Shown piece by piece: positions 26,450-39,307 of a stretch of DNA of 64,000 bases (positions are counted from its first letter, which is position 1; each line of letters opens with the position of its first letter). The DNA lies in assembly GCA_949318235.1 (NCBI GenBank), contig CASGGR010000028.1, positions 248,001 to 312,000 on the forward strand, given 5' to 3'. A program made the position numbers and the translations under genes. The DNA is from Ecdyonurus torrentis (Eukaryota; Arthropoda; Insecta; Ephemeroptera; Heptageniidae). The notes below the pieces were generated by a model. That model saw only the letters and a list, made by a program, of their open reading frames with translations, was not told where the DNA came from and made no database searches.

Positions 26450-29400
26450 GTAAGTACATATTTTTTTTTATTATTTGTACTTCTGCCATGTAGTAGCATT
26501 ACAAAACTACGTTACTATTTTTATGGTGGTTCAGCAACATTATAAGTTAATTATATTTAAAGATAGCAATACTTGTATGCCTTATATTCCTAATAGGGAA
26601 ATATTTTGCTAAATTACAGACTTATTTAACAAGTTTACGTCTATGAAATTTAAATCACTGTTATAAGTAAACTTAAAGCTAGCTTCCTATAAGTAGCTTC
26701 CTAAAACAACAAAATAAAAGATTTTATTTACCTTTTTTTTATGAATGTTTGCCACAATTTTAATGATTTTAAATTAAAGTTGATATTAATTGCATTTTAT
26801 TTTAAACAGTGTTTTTCTAAGAATCGAGTACATAGTCTTTTTAGCGATAATCATAGTTCTATCCAATAGGATTTGGGAAAAAAATAAAGCAATAGGTTTT
26901 ATAATTTTTATAGCACTGCAAGTATTTTTTTGTTTAATTAGAAGACGATAAAAGTCGCCAGGCGTTTTAAGTCTTAAAAATGATATTAAAGTGTAAGTTA
27001 ATAAGGAACAACTACTATTAGCTCATTAATGTGCCGCAAACAGCACCGTTTGTTGCATTTTATTATTGCCATGTTTTAATGTGTTGTTTTGTTTATAATT
27101 AAAAAATTATAATAATAGGGAGGTAGACACATATAATGAAACGTGTACATTTGTGTACGTTTTTTGTGGTTCAATGACAGAGTTTGATGGTCCTGACTGC
27201 ACTATTGGATATTTTTCAATAAAATTAACATTAGTGTATTCTAATATTTACTATAAATGTCATCTCTTTCTCTGCTTTCAGACAAAGATAAAAACAAAAG
27301 TGGTACAACTTTTTATACAACCAAGGGTGAGTGGCAAAACGAGGAAGAGCCAATCTTGAAAGTCAAGAAAATTGTAGCTGACAACGATGGCGCAGCTGAA
27401 AACAATTGTGAGGAAATTATTTACGTGGAAAGGCGCGCAAAAGAAATGAGGACCTTGAATGGACCAGATAGAGAACTATATTATTTTAACGAATATTTTC
27501 CTATTTGTCCACAATTTTTGACTGAATGTCTCTAAGCAATGATTGCAGCTGGAATGACGATGGATTTGATCTGTAAGGTGTCATTTTTAGACCTATACTT
27601 TTATTGTCTACGCAGATGCTTTGCAGCTGATGTCTTGCATTACGCAAGGAAATGTGAAATTCTTTAATCAAGCCTTACTTATGAACAAGGAATTTTTGAT
27701 CAGTACATCAAAGATATCAACCTGTTGGAAACAGAAATACTGCAGAAAGCGTACGCTTCACATAAAGCATCTGATACAAGAAAATCCTTAGGCGTTTCTG
27801 CCCTTTACTTACTTCAATCTCGTACAATAAAGTCCCATCTGCAAGAATGCCATCAGATTTCAGCAACAAGATACTACGACAAAATCAAAAAATGTGCTGA
27901 ATCACGTATAAACGAAAATATTGATGCAAACAAATCTACACTAGCAGCAATTAAAAAAGTATATAAAATGTCCCAATGTTTTTCCCAATGTCCGGTAAGT
28001 ATCAAGTTTTGAATACATTTCCTTAAACTGCCATCAAAGTCAATGTACGTTCTTGCAGATTGTCTTATTTTTTAGATTTGGTTTGTTTTCTTTTCAGATG
28101 GTCGAGAATGAAAATTGTACGATGCATACTACTGCTCCGAGCATTGAACTCGCTCTCCAATACTGTATGGCGCCTAATGAGCAACATTACTTAACATTTC
28201 TCAACAACATGAGAAACCTAACCAATATTAAGTTAAGTAAGGAAAAGGCATCACAGGTTATTTTACCAAGTGACAAGAAAAACACCAAAGTTGTTTTTAA
28301 TAGCCTGATAGAAAAAGGAGATTTGATCTTGAATTCCAATGATAACTGCTACCACCTAAAAGAAGGGCTTACACGGGAGGCTCAAGGCTCTGCAACCTCT
28401 AGTAATTCCCTTAAGAGGTCAGGAAATGTACTGCCGAAGAACCGACTCAAGAAGCTCAAACACAAACAAATTGATGAGCAAAATGCTGAAAGGTCATTGG
28501 TAAAAAGTTTTGTTGGCAAAAACTCATACAGTAACGTTACAGTTAGGTTCGTTCCTGTATTGTTGAACTTGAACCCAGAAGAATCAATTCAGTTGGATTT
28601 TGCTAGATCTATTTTATCTCTCACTGACAATCTGAATAGGAAATTGGAAGATGTGATGCCATCTGATTTGACACTACCATCCACGTAGATTTATCGGCGA
28701 CACAGAGTACACAGATGTTATTGAATATAACGAGGTGCTAAAAATCGAAGGTATCAACCAGTTTGTATTCCCAAGTTGGCAGCGTGACAAAAAGCTGATG
28801 AGACATACTCACACAGGTACTTAAAGCAACGTATATTTTGTATACCTATTTTTCTAACTTATTATCTGTTTTTCAGGCATCAACAGTGGGCAAACAATGG
28901 ACTCTTCTGCCAGTTCTGACATGCATATCATTAATCCTAAAAATAGTAAAGAACCCGAAACAGATCTAAAATATGGAATGCAGTCTTCAGAAATGGAGGC
29001 ATTAGAAACAATAGACCATACGATAGAAAATTCATTTGAAGCACTCAATACTATAGAACCTAAAAGTGATACAGCAAACGCAGGACCATCTAGTTCTGTA
29101 GTTGATACTTCAATCCAAACCCCATACGTGGAATATAATCCACAAATTAAACTTACGAAGGATGAAGAATTGATATCTGCTTTTTCAGAATTAGCATCAT
29201 TAGTCTTTCATTATGAAGCTAGCCTTGATAAGATGAAAGCACTACCACCTGAAGTATTGGCATCATCGGAACCGACAAGTGAAGAGATGGAGAATTTGGA
29301 GAAAAAAATTACAGACCTTAAAAATAAAAGTGTTGGTTTGATTAAGAGAATTGAAATACTTTTATACACTGACAAAACAACAATAGATTACCAAATACTG

Positions 29401-29716
29401 CAACATATTCCACACATACTACAGTGTTTTTCGGCTTGGCCAATGCTCTTCAGCAACTACAACTACATTTTAAAACAATTTTTGCCAGAAAATTATAACG
29501 AGGAACATGGAGAGTCAGAGCACGCAAGCAATGCAGAGACATTAGGCATTGAGACATTATTATCAGACATGTCTACATTTTTGGATGATAAAAAAGGTTT
29601 GTTATTCGATTTCTTCATTGTTTTCATTTTGAAATTTAAAATTTATTTTCTTCTATGTTAAATTTAAAATAACAAATACTCATATCTAAATGTTTTAATA
29701 TTCTGATTATATATAA

Positions 29717-29831
<115 letters not shown>

Positions 29832-29948
29832 CTATATTATAATTAATTTTTGGGATATAACACTAATGAATCGAGCAATCTTTCACCACTGTACTGAACC
29901 AAATTCATGAGTTTTTAAAAACAAAAATGAATATGCCTTATGTTACAG

Positions 29949-30866
29949 AGATAGTACACGCGGTCCAATCTCAAGAACCCAATTTGTTCTCAAATAATGT
30001 TATCAATTCCGATAACATTATTTCTGAATAATTATAAAGAAGATGAAACCGTCCAAGCATCTACGGACGAGCTTTTTGTTGAGAAGAAAACCATTGAAGA
30101 GCCGTCTTCTAGTCGAAGCAAGGAAAACACTTACGGTAAATAAAAATTTAAAACAATTTAAAATTCAAAAATATTTTTGTTTTATTTTCAATTCTACAAT
30201 TAGTATTCAAACAATGTACTTTACAATTAAAATAGTTAAATACAACTTATATACTTACATGAAAAAGAAATAAATTACATGTGACAATTCACACAATAAT
30301 AAAAAGGTTTAAAAATGTTAAAAACTAAGTTATCGTTATAAATTTAATTTATTATTATATCAGTTTTAATAAATAACTTTTCCTCATATCTAAAAAGATA
30401 TGATATTCTGATATTTAAGAGAGTCAATTAACCGGCTAATGAAAATGCTGTCGGAAAATTATTTATTTTTACGTTAACTGCAGACGTACGTTTACCTTAT
30501 TCTGAAATATTTTTAATGAATTTTGTCATATAATGTAAAACAAAATGCTTTTGTACCTATAAAAACATCTGGTGGCTGTTCGTGTTTTTTTTCTATTTAA
30601 ATTAAAAATTTTATTGCGTTTTTTATATATATTATATTTTTAGTGAAATAATTGCACGAACGTTTCACTGATAAAGCAAACTCAATTTAACCATTATCCC
30701 AGACTTAATTCATGATTTTTAAATCCAAAAATGAATTTTCTTAATGTTTCAGAGGTGGGAAACCCTATAAGTGAAGACCCTAAGCAAGATGATGATTTGG
30801 TTAAGCAGGAGCCCCCTCTAAAGGAGTCTTGTAGTCGAAGCAAAGAACAGACTAATGAAAAACGTG
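29949..30866 (+). repeat. Duplicated phase-1 exon with flanking intron (exons 6 and 7)
   Basis: Exon 6 (29949-30135) and exon 7 (30753-30866) begin with the same junction Glu and end in related peptides: 'EEPSSSRSKENTYG' and 'KESCSRSKEQTNEKRG'. The DNA just upstream is also alike ('aaacaaaaatgaatatgcct' versus 'aatccaaaaatgaattttct', each followed by an acceptor). Exon 7 is 114 bases, phase 1 to phase 1, so it can be duplicated without disturbing the frame. Exon 6 is 187 bases, one base out of frame, and carries the frameshift. Confidence 0.6.
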
Positions 30867-30869
30867 GTA

Positions 30870-31326
30870 AGATATCGTTATAAATACCCAATATCCTAAA
30901 TGCAACATAATTGATACTTTTTTAATTCAAGTCGTCTTGAATTTTTATTACATTTATTGGTTTTTCAGTTGTATTGCCTCCCAATAGTATGTCTTAATGG
31001 TTCTTTACATTTTAATTACAATTTTTAAATTCGCAATTTATCGATACTTAAAGCGATTGACTGATCAGCCATTTCGCGTGTAATTATGTGGTCTTATCTT
31101 TCTAATGTATTGATAATTACTTTGTTTTTGTCAAAGCTTTTAATATTCCTTTGTTTTCAAATACTAATTCTTCCATTTTCACTAAAAATTCTGTAAAATA
31201 CGATCCCCATAATCTTATAATAATCTTCAAAAGTAAGCCGTGTACAGTGTTTAAGTACCTACATTTTAAATACTCATATCACGAGGGTTTCTTCTCACGA
31301 AATGCCAAGTGAAAAATTTTATCTAT
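30870..31326. other. AT-rich intron-like spacer
   Basis: No coding sequence seen. It lies between the last supported exon (30866) and the 3' tail of the non-LTR element, so it is probably intron or 3' flank of the broken gene. Confidence 0.35.
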
Positions 31327-34300
31327 AATAATAATAATAATAATAATAATATAGATTTATTGAGCAAGTAAATTACACAGACATAACAGTCAAAGTCACA
31401 ATGATGCATTTGCTCAAAAGGATAATTAAAAAGGCAAAGCCCATCGAGTTAATTATCCATTAGTAAACATAAAGTAGATTATACATGTTTTAAAAACACA
31501 GACGCAGCCATCTCTTTAACAGCACAATCTAACTTATTATATAGGCCAACGCTTCTAGGAAAAAAGGAATCATTATAATAGTTTGCGTTGATTCTAGGCA
31601 CCATATACTCAGTAGAGTCGCTATTCCGCAGTCTGGTAGATTTAGATCTAATAGCTACCCTGTTAGCTGAAAATACAGGCAAATCGACAACACCGAGTAT
31701 ACATTTGTGCAAATACACAACATCCTGCCTATATAGGTAACTATTAATGCATGGAATTTTGCACATAACATTACGCACATCACTCTCATGTCTAAATTTA
31801 ACACCACTCTTATAGTAATTCTCATCTCTACCAAGAATCAGACGTGTAGCTCTATTTTGAACGCGTTCTACGTTTTGTAAATTTTGCGCCAATGTTGGAT
31901 GCCATGCAGGAGTGGCATACAATAAAACGGGGCGCACAAGAGAAAGATAAGCCGTTCGTAGAGCTCCACGTCGAGACCCAGTTAAGGACCGTCTTAACAT
32001 ACCTAGCAATTTAAAACATTTGGCAGTAACAATATTGGTGTGTTTATTCCATTTGAGATCATTAGAAATATTTAAGCCTAAACATTTAAATTCACTAACA
32101 GTGGGAACAGGTACATTATTGATTTTATATTTATAAATTATTGGATTCAATGATTTAGATATAGACATATGATTACTCTTGGCTGCATTTAAATTCATTT
32201 CATTGACCACACACCACATATGAATATTATTTAAATTTTCTTGAAGTAAGAATACATCATTTTCATCACAGATATTTCGATATAGAGACGTATCATCAGC
32301 ATACTGCGATACATTTGATGTTACACATTTAGGCAAATCAAGCATAAAAATTGTAAACAAAAGAACTCCAATAACTGACCCCTGGCAGACACCGGATGTG
32401 ACCTTTACAGAGGTAGAAGACGCACCTCTATAGACAACTTTCTGTGTCCTGTCAGTAAGAAAAGACTTAATCCAGTCTAAATTACTGTTACGCACTCTAT
32501 AACTCCATAGTTTAGATAGCAATCTTTTATGGGACACAGAATCAAAGGCCTTAGCCCAATCAAGATTGATAACGTCAATTTGTTTACATTTTTTTGATGC
32601 TAAATTAAAAACCCAGTTATCCATCATATCAATAAGCATAGTAACACACGACCTTATTGGTAAAAATCCATGCTGATTAGGATTGATTAATTTATTATTA
32701 TTAAAATGTTGTAGCATATTATTAACAACTATCTTCTCCAAAATTTTACAAATGATAGAAGTAATGGAAATAGGCCTGTAATTTTCTATTTTATTACGTT
32801 CACCAGATTTGAACACAGGGACAACACGGGCCTCCTTCCATAGAGAGGGAACAGAACCACAACTCAATGAGTAATTATAAAAACAACATAGAGATTTAGA
32901 CAGAGACGCAGAACATTTTTTTAAAACAATAGGAGGTATACCATCTGGACCTGGAGTTGCATTGTTTTTTATATTATTAAGTACACTCTCTACAACAGCA
33001 GTGGTACACACAATGTTATCCATTACTGGGAACATGAATCTATCAGAATTACCACAAAAATCAGAATTAGAACTGCTTTGCGTAAAATTATTTTGAAAAT
33101 TATCACTGAAAGCTTGTGCTATATTGTGCTCACCTTCTACAACAACATCATTAAACATGAATTTAAGGGGAGCAACACTGTTAAGCCTTGAATTAATAAA
33201 TTTCCATAATTCTTTAGAATTATTAGAAGCACCAAGATTCCAGATATATTTTTCAAAAGACTGTCTAATTATAGATTTGGTATTATTACGAACTTTTGTA
33301 TATTTATCCCATAAAGTTTTACAGGGACTGCTGGAAAATAATTTATAAAGACGGTCCCTAATAGTGATCATTTTTTTAATTTCATGGGAAATCCAGGGAT
33401 GTTTTGGTTTAATATTTAAATTACGCTTGGGTATTGCAGAATCTAAACTAACATAAAAAATCTTTAGCCAATCACTCCAAGCTTCATCAATAGACGAATA
33501 AATTGTAAAATGAATAGGTAATTTGGAGAACAAGTTATTTAGCAATCCCCAGTCAGCTAATTTAAAATTATATACCTCTCTAGGAACTTGCTTGAGTCGT
33601 TTTATTTTTAAATTTAATTTAACCTTAACGGCTAAGTGATCACTAACACCGAGCACAACATCCGTGGATTCAATCAGGTCAGGTATATTACATAAACAAA
33701 GATCCAGTAAAGAGCTTGAATCATTATTATAATTAATTCTAGTGGGTTGATTTACAGTCTGAGTTAAAAGTGCTTTGTTAAAACAGACAAGAAATTCACT
33801 AGCTAAGCAATCAAAAGGGATTGGCGAATCACCCCACTGAATTTTCAAGTTAAAATCCCCATAAACTAGTATACCTTTATATTTATGATGTAAGTCACAG
33901 GCTTTTTCAATTGATTGAATAAGATCAGGATTTAAACTAGTATTATTGGATCTATAAGCAGATCCACTAAGAAATAAACTATTATTAACTGTAATTTCAC
34001 CCCAAACAATTTCCGCATTAGTATGATTTAATTCAGAAACCCCAATTTAACAAAATTCAGTTTTAGCAGCCAAAAATAACCCTCCCCCTTTAGCTAAACC
34101 AGTAGTTGCAAAATCCCGATCCTTTCTAATAATTTGATACCCATCAGGAACTGCATGTGCATCACTTACATCAGGATTCAACCATGTTTCACTGCAACAA
34201 ATAACATCAGGATTATGATTTAAAATCCAAGGGTGAATATCACAATATTTTTTCTGTGAACAGACACTTCTAGCATTGAAAGATAAAATACATAGTTTAT

Positions 34301-34330
34301 TATCATATACATTTGCACTTACTATTTATT
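31327..34330 (-). mobile_element. Non-LTR retrotransposon (Jockey/CR1-like), minus strand
   Basis: The element ends on the minus strand with an AATAAA-containing 3' untranslated stretch (31353-31478, 'gctcaataaatctat') followed by an (ATT)n tail at 31327-31352, as in several I/Jockey/CR1-type elements that end in short repeats. One long ORF fills the rest. No ORF1 (Gag-like, CCHC) was found upstream, so it is 5'-truncated or its ORF1 has gone; 34331-34860 may be remnant 5' sequence but shows no frame. It lies in the opposite orientation to the gene it follows. Confidence 0.8.
31479..34325 (-). pseudogene. ORF2: endonuclease plus reverse transcriptase, one stop
   Basis: One frame of 949 codons is broken only by a TAA at 34047-34049; 789 codons are open after it. 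The N-terminal APE-type endonuclease shows 'LSFNARS', 'CSETWL', 'GYQIIRKDR', 'GGGLFLA' and the catalytic 'YGDFNL' (about 33.85 kb). The reverse transcriptase follows: 'NATPGPDGIPPIVLKK', 'YRPISITS', 'LDWAKAFDSVSH', 'GVCQGSVIGVLLF' and the active site 'QYADDTSLY'. The C-terminal part has 'ATRLILGRDENYYKSGV', usual in this group. In the family these domains nick the target and prime cDNA synthesis from the element's RNA. The key RT aspartates are present; the endonuclease half is cut off by the stop. Length fits a full ORF2 of the Jockey/CR1 group, and one stop suggests recent insertion. Confidence 0.85.
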
Positions 34331-35120
34331 ATCCATACTATTTGTTATATTTTATTTTATTTGTCTAAAGGTTTTGTGCCCTCCTTACTTGACTCCATCA
34401 ATCATCATAATAACATCGAACCAATATCCATCTATTATACCGCACATATGACTACAAAAGCATTTACATTTATATCATCATGCGAAACCTAAACACTTTA
34501 GTCCAAATAACCTTATCTAAAATACTAATTATAGAAAACAAAAGCAACGCTTCAGATTAATCGTGGCGGGGTGAAGTAATTAAAGGCTAAGAAGCCAAAA
34601 CAAAAGGCTAATAAATTAAGCCTTGTACATCCAACCAACCAACCAATTTTAAAACAAATCTATTAACAGTCAAGGATCTGTCATAGTCTGTGAGAAAGTA
34701 ATCTTTTTACCTAATAGTCATACTTCAGAACAGTGAAAATTCTAAAGTCATATATGTCACAACATAATTTGTCTGGCAGAATATTAGTCACTTTTCTTGT
34801 GTAATAAGTCACTGAATATTCTTACTACCCAATTCATTATTTTTTTTTGCTGTTAAACTAATATTCCTAATTATTTTCTATTCTTCTTCTTCTTCTTTTT
34901 TTCTTTTTTTTTCAGTATAGTGCGTCGTTCGTCGGTTTATTGTCACCGCTGACGTCGAATTGGCAAATGGGCCTGGTGTGAGAGTGTGTGTGTGTGTGTG
35001 TGTTAGGTAATGTTAACGTAACAATATAGAAAGACGATATTTTGCTTAAATTAAATGTGCACGATGTTAAGGCGGAACTTAAAACTTTATAGTTGTAAAA
35101 AAAATTAAAATTTATTTTAG
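34331..35120. other. Possible 5' remnant of the retrotransposon and spacer
   Basis: 34360-34700 has a less AT-biased composition than its surroundings and contains 'caaccaaccaacc'. It may be the element's 5' region, but no frame survives. A pyrimidine tract ending in 'ttttttcag' (34900-34914) could be a splice acceptor. A (TG)n tract lies at about 34985-35003. Confidence 0.3.
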
Positions 35121-35128
35121 TTGACTAA

Positions 35129-35323
35129 CATTCCCACTTATATGGCAAATTAAAGTCTGCTGCAAGATCACTGAATGTTGAAAAACACAACATGAAGAAG
35201 ATCGATGGGTCGATGGTTGATGAAGATATCACTGGCAAACGAGACCACTTTTCCGACATAGCGGCTACTTTAGGTGATATCCGCCGACATCGACTTATAG
35301 CTGGGCAAACATTTGTTGAATAA
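35129..35323 (+). CDS. Short unrecognised coding remnant
   Basis: An open frame after a stop at 35126-35128 runs to TAA-TAA at 35321. The ATG at 35192 gives 43 residues, with charged, protein-like composition ('KKIDGSMVDEDITGKRD', 'IAATLGDIRRHRLIAG') in a region where other frames are AT noise. A possible acceptor, 'ttttag', lies at 35115-35120. It could be the last exon of the 26-31 kb gene, now beyond the retrotransposon, or a separate remnant. No domain recognised. Confidence 0.25.
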   Translation, partial: HSHLYGKLKSAARSLNVEKHNMKKIDGSMVDEDITGKRDHFSDIAATLGDIRRHRLIAGQTFVE

Positions 35324-35329
35324 TAATAG

Positions 35330-36010
35330 AAATATTAATTATAATTAAAATAATTTTAAATTTGTGTATTCTTTACGATCTTAATTTTAATTTCTTTATT
35401 TTGAGTCACAAATTCGTATATAATTTCTTTATACCCATCCATTTATTGACTACGCTCGACATTGCTTGACTTCCGTGATCAACTACGTAGCGGCCTGAAA
35501 TATTCTGACAAAGCATGTTAATGCTTTGATATACTGTTCTATTTATACTACGATATTACTTCTACATGTTTATCTTGACATCTACTGCAGTTTAAAAAAA
35601 AAAAGTTTTACTATATATAGGGTAAAATTTAAGGTATCTAATTATGTAGTTAATATTGCAATAGAATATTTTAATTTAATAATTTGTAGATTTGTTTTTA
35701 TACTTTTTTCTTTGTAGAAAAAAAATTGATAATGACATATACATTGCTGAATATCATCCTTAGTCGTATTTCTGACTTGAGTTTTATTATTCTTTTGCAA
35801 TCTAATTTCCTGTGCGAATTTTTTTTAACCAACAAACGTTTTTTTTTATGCCTCTCATAATTATTATTAGCTAAAATTAAAATCGCCTTTAGTCCGTCGG
35901 GCCGAAATAAATTTTTAAAAATGTTACTAAAATTTAAATAAATGTGAAAAATCTTAACCTATAGATTTATCCAATCATTAAATGGGATTATAAAGCATTA
36001 ATATTTACAA
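35330..36010. other. AT-rich spacer
   Basis: I see no gene or repeat in this stretch. The frame at 35526-35717 is a low-complexity product of AT-rich DNA. Confidence 0.4.
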
Positions 36011-36016
36011 ACCCTA

Positions 36017-37421
36017 TCTCCACGAACGTACTAAATAACTGCGTAACGTGTACGTAATATTTACTTACTTAACCTAGTAATTAACGTACATCGAGTACGT
36101 AAATTAATATTTCCATTTACAAGGTGAAGGAAATTTACTTACTTTAGTACGTAATTTGGCTCTGTGGTACGTAATTTACGTACTTACTTACAACTTACTT
36201 ACTTAAGTACGTAAATTACGTACATCCTAGTTCTTGATTGTTACGTACAAATTACGTACTTAAATACGTAAATTACGTACATATAATTGTGCTTCAAAAA
36301 TTACTTACTTAAGCACGTAATTTTGGCGCTGTGGTACGTAATTTACGTACTTATACAGACAATTAAAGCGCAGGTTGCATATATTAGTAATATCAGGGGC
36401 AATACATTAATTTCTTTATTATAAGTACAATTACCACATGCAACAATTACATTGAACGTTTACCTTTAATATACTCTTTATTTTTCAAAATTACATTAAA
36501 AAGCCTAGACTTATAGAATAACGACAACACAAGGCCGCATCTGGCCCTGCCGTGGATAGCCGCGGTGATGGCGTCTGTACACAAATCCCATCGTATCTAC
36601 ATGCAGCGACCTTAAAAACAGAAATAAACCACTAAGTATACACATTCTCACAAATAAAATATAAAAACTAAAAAAAAGTTACTTCCCGTAAACACAAATC
36701 AATCTTCTGTTACATCCAGCTTGCATTTTACTGACCTCACTTAACAAATCTTGTAGAGCAACTTCAACACACACTATTAGTATAGACGCCACTTTTCTAA
36801 ACTGAAGCTTACTGCTCGCTCAGCCACCGGGCCGCCGAAGCGGCGCGGCAGCGGCCACGGTATACAGCGGCATCGGAGGCATACTGACCGCTGTGAATTT
36901 GAATTTGAAACTTTTCTTTTTTATTCTCAAATAAAAAATTATGCAAAAAAATTTTTTCATCGTCATATATATCATTTCTAGTTAGCAAAAATTAATAAAA
37001 CAATTAGCAAATAAAAATAAATTGTAGATTATATGTTAACTTTTTATGTTTCCTATTAGAAAATTAAATAATTCAATAAGTGAATATGATGTATATAAAT
37101 AATGATAATGACGTCGATCTATTTTAATTAAAAATAAGGTAAATGTATTTAAAAATTACTGAAATAGAACAATTATATTTTCTTATTAAAGATGAAACTT
37201 ATTTTCAATAGCAGCTATTATGTAAAACATTAATATTTTACAGTCGAATATAATATTAATTGCACAGACTGCGACTGCAATACTTATACATTACATAGTT
37301 ATATACGTAAATTACTTTGGTTTCGAACATTACGTACTTAGAAGCTAAGTAATGTACGTAAATTCTATATTACGTACAAATTACTAACAAGTTCCGTAGT
37401 TATTTAGTACGTTCGTGGAGA
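36017..37421. mobile_element. TIR element rich in ACGTA motifs
   Basis: Left end 36018-36043 (CTCCACGAACGTACTAAATA then ACT) is repeated inverted at 37395-37420, with one mismatch near the inner edge. Inside both ends, 36040-36360 and 37300-37390, are many copies of 'ttacgtac', 'acttaagtacgtaa' and 'aatttacgtac', each palindromic around ACGT. The middle, 36500-36890, is GC-richer and holds a putative small spliced gene. No transposase is encoded. Target duplication is uncertain: 'atatttacaaacc' lies outside the left end and 'atattacaaaacc' outside the right, a similar but inexact match. Confidence 0.7.
36511..36726 (-). CDS. Putative two-exon small gene inside the ACGTA element
   Basis: On the minus strand an ATG at 36726 opens exon 1, ending at 36683 before 'gtaact'. 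A 72-base intron ends in 'tttttaag', and exon 2 (36610-36511) continues in phase to a TAA. The polyadenylation signal AATAAA follows 29 bases on (36482-36477). The product would be 47 residues, basic, with three cysteines ('GCNRRLICVYGK', 'RRHHRGYPRQGQMRPC'). The frame is open further upstream to about 36840 with a hydrophobic run ('VASILIVCVEVAL') but no ATG there. GC-rich sequence at 36820-36890 precedes it. No family recognised. It may be a host fragment captured by the element. Confidence 0.3.
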
Positions 37422-37618
37422 CAGGAAATATTACAAAACCGGTTTCAGTCATCTTGCCGACAATAATTAATTAGATAAATCGGCGTAGGTGGGACGATGT
37501 TGAATTCTTATGTGGGTTGAACAAAGAAATTTACATCTATCACTTTATTTAGGGGTGGAAAAGTTAACAATTATCGATTTGCAATGGTGCATACTACATT
37601 TAGAGTTAAAGAATTTTG

Positions 37619-38020
37619 GTGCTGGTATGGCCGAGTGGTGAAGGCAGCTGACTCGCAACTCTGTACTCCTCACCGAGTATAGGTTCGAGCCACTGCTAGG
37701 TGCGTACGTGAAGTGTGAGAGCACAACACGTTGCACGATGCATGTTAACATGCATTACATGACGACGCACAGTATTCGGGAGGTGCATGATTGATGTGAT
37801 TGCACCGACCAGCCTGTTTACATTTTTCCACGGTTTCTCTAGGCTGTCATAGTGAATGCCGGGCTGTGTATACTTAGGCGGTGGCCAGCCCGTGTGTGCT
37901 TTTCCATTAATTGGAAAGTCCTTACCTGTCGATAAGACAATGTCTTGACTGGGACTGGGATTGGTGTATAGCACGATAACACAATATGGCAAGCAAAATA
38001 AAAAAAATAATAAGGTTAGG
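37619..38020 (+). mobile_element. tRNA-derived SINE
   Basis: The head contains a Pol III A box (TGGCCGAGTGG, 37628-37638) and a B box (GGTTCGAGCC, 37682-37691) at tRNA spacing. 'ggccgagtggtgaaggc' resembles the D-arm of a class-II tRNA (Ser/Leu). The acceptor stem does not close and no anticodon arm is clear, so this is not a working tRNA gene. The body runs about 310 bases without a long frame and ends in an A-rich tail ('aaaataaaaaaaataataa'). SINEs are copied by the machinery of a partner LINE; the partner is not identifiable here. Confidence 0.75.
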
Positions 38021-38029
38021 AGAGACATT

Positions 38030-39290
38030 AGTTAATAAATAAATGGTGAGCAAGTAACTTTAATTACCTCCTGAAGACAGTTTGTAGGTGAATAACTCTT
38101 AAAAATAAAAATATCATTATTTTATGAAAAAAATTCTGACTGGGGTAACTTTCTTTGCGAGAACACGGTTGACGCAAGGAATTATTGAAATAAATACAAT
38201 TAAAATCATAATCGAGCGTTTTATTAACATTTATAGGAAGAATAAATCATTACATCTTTTTTCTTTAGGAATCGGAGATCCAACGCAAATATATGGCCGA
38301 AAATGAAACTTTTCAAATTATAGCAGTTAAAAAAAACAATCATCCTTTTTCAGCTCTTTTGGATACAAAGTTCTCAGTGCGTTAGTTTAATAATGTTATA
38401 AGTTTGTAGGTTTATTAAACAGCTTGTTTATTATTGTTTAATACCATTTAATAACCCTTTCGCAGAAATTAAATGATTTACTGTAAAGAGGGCATATTTA
38501 CAGGCATTAACCTACGCTGTATGATAAAAATGCTTGACGTTTAGGGTCCTTTTTAAGATAATTCTTGAAAGAAAATGTAATTTTATAATTTAGAAATGTA
38601 TACTTATACGTACGTTTTTAATGGAAACGAAATTGTTATTAAATAAAGTGGTGTTATTTACCTTATAGACTGTTCTTACAAAGGTTACTGGTCTTATGGA
38701 TAGTATATAAAAATTTAAATAATTTAACGCAAACACTTGCTGAAACCGAACGATCTTTAACATGTGAGACAATTTTTCTGGCTTCCTGAACACATTCGCA
38801 TGAAAAAGATAGTTGTATAAGATAGGGTAATAAGTCATAAATAAATAAAATAAAAATTAATGTGATATAATTTTGCGTATAATTTTCTGATCTCCTCCTG
38901 TTTACAGGGTGTAAAATAGGCTGCGTCGGCTGATCATGTATGAATACCACCCCGACGGCAGGGGGTAGTGTGTGTTGTATGCACATGTTTGTGTGTGTCG
39001 GAATGTGAGTAAAATTTTTTGTAACACTTGACTACACCTAATAAGACTGGGTGCCCCCTTTTGGCAAGGTCAGACCTTTAAAAAGCAACCCCTGTGGGGT
39101 GGGTTCAAGGTTATTTTAAAAAAACAAAAACAAAAAAACAACCGGAGGCGCTAGGTCACAAGTGCAAAAAACACCTATTTCAGCAGCAAAACAAAAAATA
39201 ACCTTTGGCCGAAGTTCGGGGTGAAGCAAAACACCCTTAGTCCACCTTGTTTTTCAAATTAGTATGTGTTATTATAGTAAAAAAAAATAT
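38030..39290. other. No supported gene
   Basis: AT-rich with one GC-richer patch (38890-38960) and another (39030-39250, 'ggtgcccccttttggcaagg', 'ggaggcgctaggtcac') that looks like part of an unidentified element. Neither holds a credible frame. Confidence 0.35.
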
Positions 39291-39307
39291 TTAAAAAATA
39301 ATTATAA

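Noticed and set aside
27153..27359. Alternative frame overlapping exon 2 of the spliced gene
   Set aside because: It crosses the acceptor at 27281 out of phase with exon 1; the phase-consistent frame was preferred.
33124..33348. Plus-strand frame inside the retrotransposon
   Set aside because: Antisense shadow of the RT ORF.
37619..37700. A functional tRNA gene
   Set aside because: A and B boxes are present but the acceptor stem does not pair and no anticodon arm is clear; a long SINE body follows.
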